DNA from: JBKBUF01 sp046290815
GTDB taxonomy: Bacteria > Bacteroidota > Bacteroidia > Cytophagales > Cytophagaceae
Length of the DNA stretch: 64,000 bases
Direction of reading: 5' to 3'
Assembly (NCBI GenBank): GCA_046290815.1
Contig: JBKBUF010000013.1
Location: 58,068-122,067 of the forward strand
This document shows, in pieces, positions 60,614-64,000 of the stretch; the first letter of the stretch is position 1, and every line of letters begins with the position of its first letter. Both the position numbers and the translations under genes were made by a program. The notes beneath the pieces were generated by a model. That model saw only the letters and a program-made list of their open reading frames with translations. It was not told where the DNA came from and made no database searches.

Positions 60614-60865
60614 TTATTTTTTTCCTTTTTGATATTTCTGGTTGAACTTCTCCACTCTACCTGCAGCATCAACAAATATTTTCTTACCGGTATAGAACGG
60701 GTGAGAAGCAGAGCTAACCTCCACTTTAATCAAAGGATAAGTTTTTCCATCTTCCCATTTGATTGTCTCATTGGTTTTCATGGTAGACTTGGTTAAAAAT
60801 TTAAAGTCTGAAGATGTGTCCTGAAAAACTACGTCTCTATAATCAGGGTGAATTCCTTTTTTCAT
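60614..60865 (-). CDS. rpmE2: Type B 50S ribosomal protein L31
   Basis: 83 aa. MKKGIHPDYRDVVFQDTSSDFKFLTKSTM opens the family, and SSASHPFYTGKKIFVDAAGRVEKFNQKYQ is the L31 signature. There is no CxxC pair, so this is the zinc-independent (C-minus) form. This paralogue often replaces zinc-binding L31 under zinc limitation, and in Bacteroidetes it is often the only one. Single gene with its own terminator. Confidence 0.97.
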   Translation of the reverse strand: MKKGIHPDYRDVVFQDTSSDFKFLTKSTMKTNETIKWEDGKTYPLIKVEVSSASHPFYTGKKIFVDAAGRVEKFNQKYQKGKK

Positions 60866-61060
60866 ATCTAACTAAATTATTATACTCTCGATCAAATTTA
60901 AGGGCACAAAGTTAAGTAATTATTGCAATTCAGACAAACGAATAAAGTTTATTTTTTGAAATATATGAATTGTTCTTAACTTGCTAAATACAAACAATTA
61001 AGAGGCGAAATATATTCCGCATGTGCAATGATTTTTAAAATAATTGTTTTTCAATAAGTT

Positions 61061-61564
61061 ATGACCCAAGAACGTAATTTAATACTCGATAGCACCCAAA
61101 TAAATCAGAAGATTAAGCGTATAGCTTATGAAATTTACGAAAAAAACTATCGTGAAAATGAAATTATACTGGCAGGCATTGAGGGTGAAGGCTTTACGCT
61201 TGCCGGCTTATTAAAATCCCAAATTGAGAGCATTTCTCCGTTAAAAGTTCAACTTACCAAGGTCTCGCTAGACAAACTTAGCCAAGTTCAGTCAGATGTG
61301 AAAATTGAATTGGATTTAAATGAAATCAAAAATAAAGTTGTCATCATTATTGACGATGTTTTGAATACCGGCCGCACGCTGGCTTATGCCCTTAAACCAT
61401 TTCTTAATATTGAATTGAAAAAGCTGCAGACTGCAGTAATTGTGGACCGCAGCCACCAGTCTTATCCTATTGTCGCCGATTATGTGGGCTATTCGCTTGC
61501 AACCACTTTAAGAGATAGAGTGGAAGTGAACCTTGAAGGTCAGATGGGGATATACCTTATTTAA
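61061..61564 (+). CDS. PyrR-like phosphoribosyltransferase
   Basis: 167 aa, type I PRT fold. The PRPP loop VVIIIDDVLNTGRTLAYALKPFL is intact and the N-terminus LDSTQINQKIKRIAYEIYEKNY resembles PyrR. PyrR binds UMP and controls pyrimidine genes in Firmicutes, and also has weak uracil PRT activity. The RNA-binding surface cannot be judged from sequence alone, so the role is open. It is alone, transcribed rightwards. Confidence 0.75.
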   Translation: MTQERNLILDSTQINQKIKRIAYEIYEKNYRENEIILAGIEGEGFTLAGLLKSQIESISPLKVQLTKVSLDKLSQVQSDVKIELDLNEIKNKVVIIIDDVLNTGRTLAYALKPFLNIELKKLQTAVIVDRSHQSYPIVADYVGYSLATTLRDRVEVNLEGQMGIYLI

Positions 61565-61600
61565 TTAAGAATTAAGAATTAAGAATGTTGAATGAATGGC
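61561..61600. repeat. Copy of the dispersed intergenic repeat
   Basis: At the stop codon of the PyrR-like gene, about three AATTAAG heptads are followed by AATGTTGAATGAATGG. This is the inverse complement of the layers seen at 30009-30103. It suggests one dispersed repeat family with a (TTAATTC)n core. Confidence 0.5.
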
Positions 61601-61605
61601 ATCGA

Positions 61606-62868
61606 TTAGATTTTGTAAAAGAACCATTTAAGTACTTCAGCGATCCGTGGCTTTTTGCCATACATTAAAATACCTACCCGATATATCCTTCCGGCAAACC
61701 ATGTTGCGGCAACAAATCCTAAAAGCAACAATCCCATACTTATAACCAAATCAATCGTCGGCACGCCAAAAGGCAATCGAACCATCATTACAACAGGACT
61801 TGTAAACGGAATAATGGAAAACCAATAGGCAAAATCCGAATCAGGTGCACGCATGATACCCGTAGCCATAATAAATGAAAGGAATAGCGGTAGTGTGATC
61901 GGTAACATGAATTGTTGAGTATCTGTTTCCGTATCTGAAGCTGAACCTACTGCTGCAAAAAATGCGGAGTAAAATAAATAGCCAAACATAAAATAAAACA
62001 AAAAGACGGGAAGTATAAACCATATGTCAATACCTGCAATCATTGAAATAATTTCATGCATTTCCATCGCCTGATCGAAATCTGTAGTCAGCTTGAGGGT
62101 TTCACCAATATTTTCATCAGTGAACCTCTGCAATTGAAATCTTTGCTTAAGCCAGTAGCCAAGAGAAAAAGTAAGTGTAAGCCAAATGACAAACTGGGTA
62201 AGACTAACTAATGCTATCCCGATGATCTTACCCATCATTAATTGAAATGGTCTGACAGAGCTTATTATTACCTCTACAATTCTATTCGCTTTTTCCTCTA
62301 TCACTCCACGCATCACCTGCACTCCATAGAGGAAAATAAAAAAATAAACCAACACTGCAGATAAAAGACTTACTACCTCTGCTGCTGAGGACCTTTTAGC
62401 CGGTAAAGTGGCTACTGTAAGTTCAATTTCCGGTTTACTTTGTACAAGAATGGAATTATCAACACCTGCCCTTTCCAATCTTTTAATCAGGACTAATCTA
62501 TCAATTTGATTTTGGATGTATTTTCTCTCTGCTTCAGTCAATGAAGCTGTAAGCATAAGCCTTATCTGTGCATTCTTTTCCGAATAATTTTGTGGTATCA
62601 TTAACAATCCAGCCTGCTCAATACCTTCCCTGTGACTTTGATGTTGACCAAACAGAATTCCTGCGCCCGACTGTAACTTCCCGGCAACTTCACCCGAGTG
62701 ATCCGAAACAAAGATCATCTTCTGTTCAGTTTTTGGCATTGCAAACCAAAGCGGAACTATCAATACTATGGCAAATAGCAACGGACCAAGAAGCGACAAA
62801 ATCACAAATGATTTTTTTCTTATTCTGGTAATATATTCGCGCTGAATAATCAACATTATTTTATTCAT
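61606..62868 (-). CDS. ABC-2 type exporter permease (NatB-like)
   Basis: 420 aa. The N-terminus has one membrane helix (FVILSLLGPLLFAIVLIVPLWFA), an extracytoplasmic domain (about 45-175), then about five helices (VLVYFFIFLYGVQVMRGVIEEKANRIVEVI, IIGIALVSLTQFVIWLTL, LFYSAFFAAVGSASDTETDTQQ, PFTSPVVMMVRLPFG). This is the ABC-2 layout of NatB/YhaP-like sodium or drug exporters. It overlaps the ATPase gene by 8 nt, so they form one transporter. Confidence 0.88.
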   Translation of the reverse strand: MNKIMLIIQREYITRIRKKSFVILSLLGPLLFAIVLIVPLWFAMPKTEQKMIFVSDHSGEVAGKLQSGAGILFGQHQSHREGIEQAGLLMIPQNYSEKNAQIRLMLTASLTEAERKYIQNQIDRLVLIKRLERAGVDNSILVQSKPEIELTVATLPAKRSSAAEVVSLLSAVLVYFFIFLYGVQVMRGVIEEKANRIVEVIISSVRPFQLMMGKIIGIALVSLTQFVIWLTLTFSLGYWLKQRFQLQRFTDENIGETLKLTTDFDQAMEMHEIISMIAGIDIWFILPVFLFYFMFGYLFYSAFFAAVGSASDTETDTQQFMLPITLPLFLSFIMATGIMRAPDSDFAYWFSIIPFTSPVVMMVRLPFGVPTIDLVISMGLLLLGFVAATWFAGRIYRVGILMYGKKPRIAEVLKWFFYKI

Positions 62869-63805
62869 GCTTTTCCTCCTTTACCAGTTTTAAAAATACT
62901 TCATTCATCGGTGGAAGAATTTCTGTAAACCCCGTAAGCTCCGCATTTTCTGTCAGCGCAATTAATAATTTATTTGAAAAGCTTCCTTCGACCGGCTTAA
63001 CAATAGCTTCAAAATTTTTATCATATCCCCTAACAAAGATGACAGAATAAAGAGGATGTTTATTATTAAGCATTCCTTTCCCTGTAATCTTCCACTTGTT
63101 TTCTTTATAAGTATTGCGGATTTCTGCTACATCACCGTGAATGACAATTTTTCCTTTATTAATCAAAGCTATCTGATCACACAACTCTTCTACTGACTCC
63201 ATTCTATGTGTGGAAAAAATTACTGTCTTTCCTGATCGTGAGAGATTCTTCATTTCTTCCTTTAATAAATCTGCATTCACCGGATCAAATCCTGTGAAAG
63301 GTTCATCCAGAATTACAACCTGAGGATTATGTATAACAGAAGCTATGAACTGCACTTTTTGCTGCATTCCCTTAGACAACTCCTCAATCTTATTATTTTG
63401 CCATTCTCTCAGCGAAAGCTTTTCAAGCCAGACTTGTGCCATCTCTGCCGCCACTTTTTTGTTCAACCCTTTGAGACCACCCAGGTAAACCAAATGTTCC
63501 TGGACACTCATACCCTTATAAAGGCCTCTTTCCTCAGGAAGATATCCAATGACGGACTGGTACTCCTCCGGATGAAATAATTGATTGTTAAAAAGAATAT
63601 TCCCTGAATCGGGCGCAATAATTCCTGAGATAAGTCTAAGAAGAGTTGTTTTACCTGCACCGTTAGGACCAAGCAGCCCGAATATCTTTCCAGGTTCGAC
63701 TTTAAGGGAAACATCATCAAGGGCCATGTGATTTCCCAACCTCTTAATAAGATTATTTACCTGTATTGTGATCAATTGGCTTTTTTGAAAAGCTAAATAT
63801 ATCAA
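62861..63805 (-). CDS. ABC exporter ATP-binding protein (NatA-like)
   Basis: 314 aa. Walker A GLLGPNGAGKTTLLRL, Q-loop GYLPEERGLYKG, signature ELSKGMQQKVQFIASVI, Walker B VVILDEPFTGFD, and switch His in VIFSTHR. The C-terminal domain (about 225-314) is the DUF4162-like extension typical of exporters in this class. It drives the coupled permease. In related proteins the first residues read MITIQVNNLIK, so a TTG at 63775 is an alternative start, which would drop ten residues. Confidence 0.9.
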   Translation of the reverse strand: MIYLAFQKSQLITIQVNNLIKRLGNHMALDDVSLKVEPGKIFGLLGPNGAGKTTLLRLISGIIAPDSGNILFNNQLFHPEEYQSVIGYLPEERGLYKGMSVQEHLVYLGGLKGLNKKVAAEMAQVWLEKLSLREWQNNKIEELSKGMQQKVQFIASVIHNPQVVILDEPFTGFDPVNADLLKEEMKNLSRSGKTVIFSTHRMESVEELCDQIALINKGKIVIHGDVAEIRNTYKENKWKITGKGMLNNKHPLYSVIFVRGYDKNFEAIVKPVEGSFSNKLLIALTENAELTGFTEILPPMNEVFLKLVKEEKHE

Positions 63806-63827
63806 TTAAATGAAGATGCATAAATAA

Positions 63828-63860
63828 AAAAAGGCGGAAACTATTATCTTCCGCCTTTTT
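63828..63860 (-). terminator. Intrinsic terminator after the right-edge secreted protein
   Basis: AAAAAGGCGGAA and TTCCGCCTTTTT form a 12-bp stem with a 9-nt loop, followed on the minus strand by TTATTTATG. It lies 20 nt past the stop codon at 63880. Confidence 0.75.
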
Positions 63861-63879
63861 AAACTTATACAAACACCAC

Positions 63880-64000
63880 TTAATTATTCTCATTTCCAAG
63901 GATATGCAACCATCCCTTGTATTCATCATTGCCGCAACCGGTCTTCAGGAAGTAGTAGTACATACCATCAGCTATATTATCAGCTTTCCAGCTGTTGTCG
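63880..64000 (-). CDS. C-terminus of a T9SS type B secreted protein (cut by window edge)
   Basis: About 39 codons are visible, encoding DNSWKADNIADGMYYYFLKTGCGN and ending GWLHILGNENN. This is nearly identical to the last residues of the proteins at 16758-21998 and 30991-37005, that is the gliding-motility type B sorting domain. The rest of the protein lies beyond the right edge. Confidence 0.9.
   Translation of the reverse strand, partial: DNSWKADNIADGMYYYFLKTGCGNDEYKGWLHILGNENN

Overview
The window comes from an AT-rich member of the Bacteroidetes, most likely a cellulolytic gliding Cytophagales close to Sporocytophaga or Cytophaga. Three things point there. Eight proteins end in type IX secretion (T9SS) sorting domains: five type A and three type B (gliding-motility C-terminal type). 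Several promoters carry the Bacteroidetes -7 element TAnnTTTG. There are also a family 9 cellulase, a GldN-like protein and a RemB/Wzi-like barrel.

Region 1 (1-24 kb) is an accessory block of secreted and signalling genes. It holds two 7TM-DISM histidine kinases (one cut by the left edge), a Crp/Fnr regulator, a CUB-repeat protein, two paralogous RCC1-repeat proteins, a GH9 endoglucanase between them, and a GAF histidine kinase with a single-domain response regulator. Five promoters here share one architecture. Read in the direction of transcription, each has a 10-bp direct repeat CAGGA-N5-CAGGA (one has CAGCA in the first half), then exactly 22 nt, then a TAnnTTnG-like -7 box. Four of them serve the CUB protein, both RCC1 proteins and the cellulase. 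The fifth drives no protein: it lies just after the stop codon of the first RCC1 gene and points into a ~100-nt stretch that ends in a strong intrinsic terminator. I read this as a new cellulose-related regulon with its own small RNA.

Region 2 (24-31 kb) has tRNA-Arg(ACG), a truncated copy of its 5' end fused to a GC-rich palindromic repeat, and ordinary genes: outer-membrane barrel, enoyl-CoA hydratase, PAP2-like membrane protein, rpoN, asnS, a tiny lipoprotein and a GldN-like protein. Region 3 (31-41 kb) has two very large secreted beta-helix proteins, one containing 486-bp tandem repeats. Region 4 (41-51 kb) carries the NAD(P)HX repair enzyme, nuoABCD, and a tightly packed run of two deacetylase-like and two acyltransferase-like genes ending in upp. 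Region 5 (51-64 kb) holds a RemB/Wzi-like barrel, a helix-hairpin-helix protein, an AGCS symporter, a dTDP-rhamnose-type reductase, cyclophilin, hemC, a DNA polymerase III delta-prime-like gene, a GlmU-like protein, zinc-independent L31, a PyrR-like phosphoribosyltransferase, an ABC-2 exporter pair and the C-terminus of another type B secreted protein.

All calls come from reading the sequence. Product names rest on recognised motifs, not on database searches.
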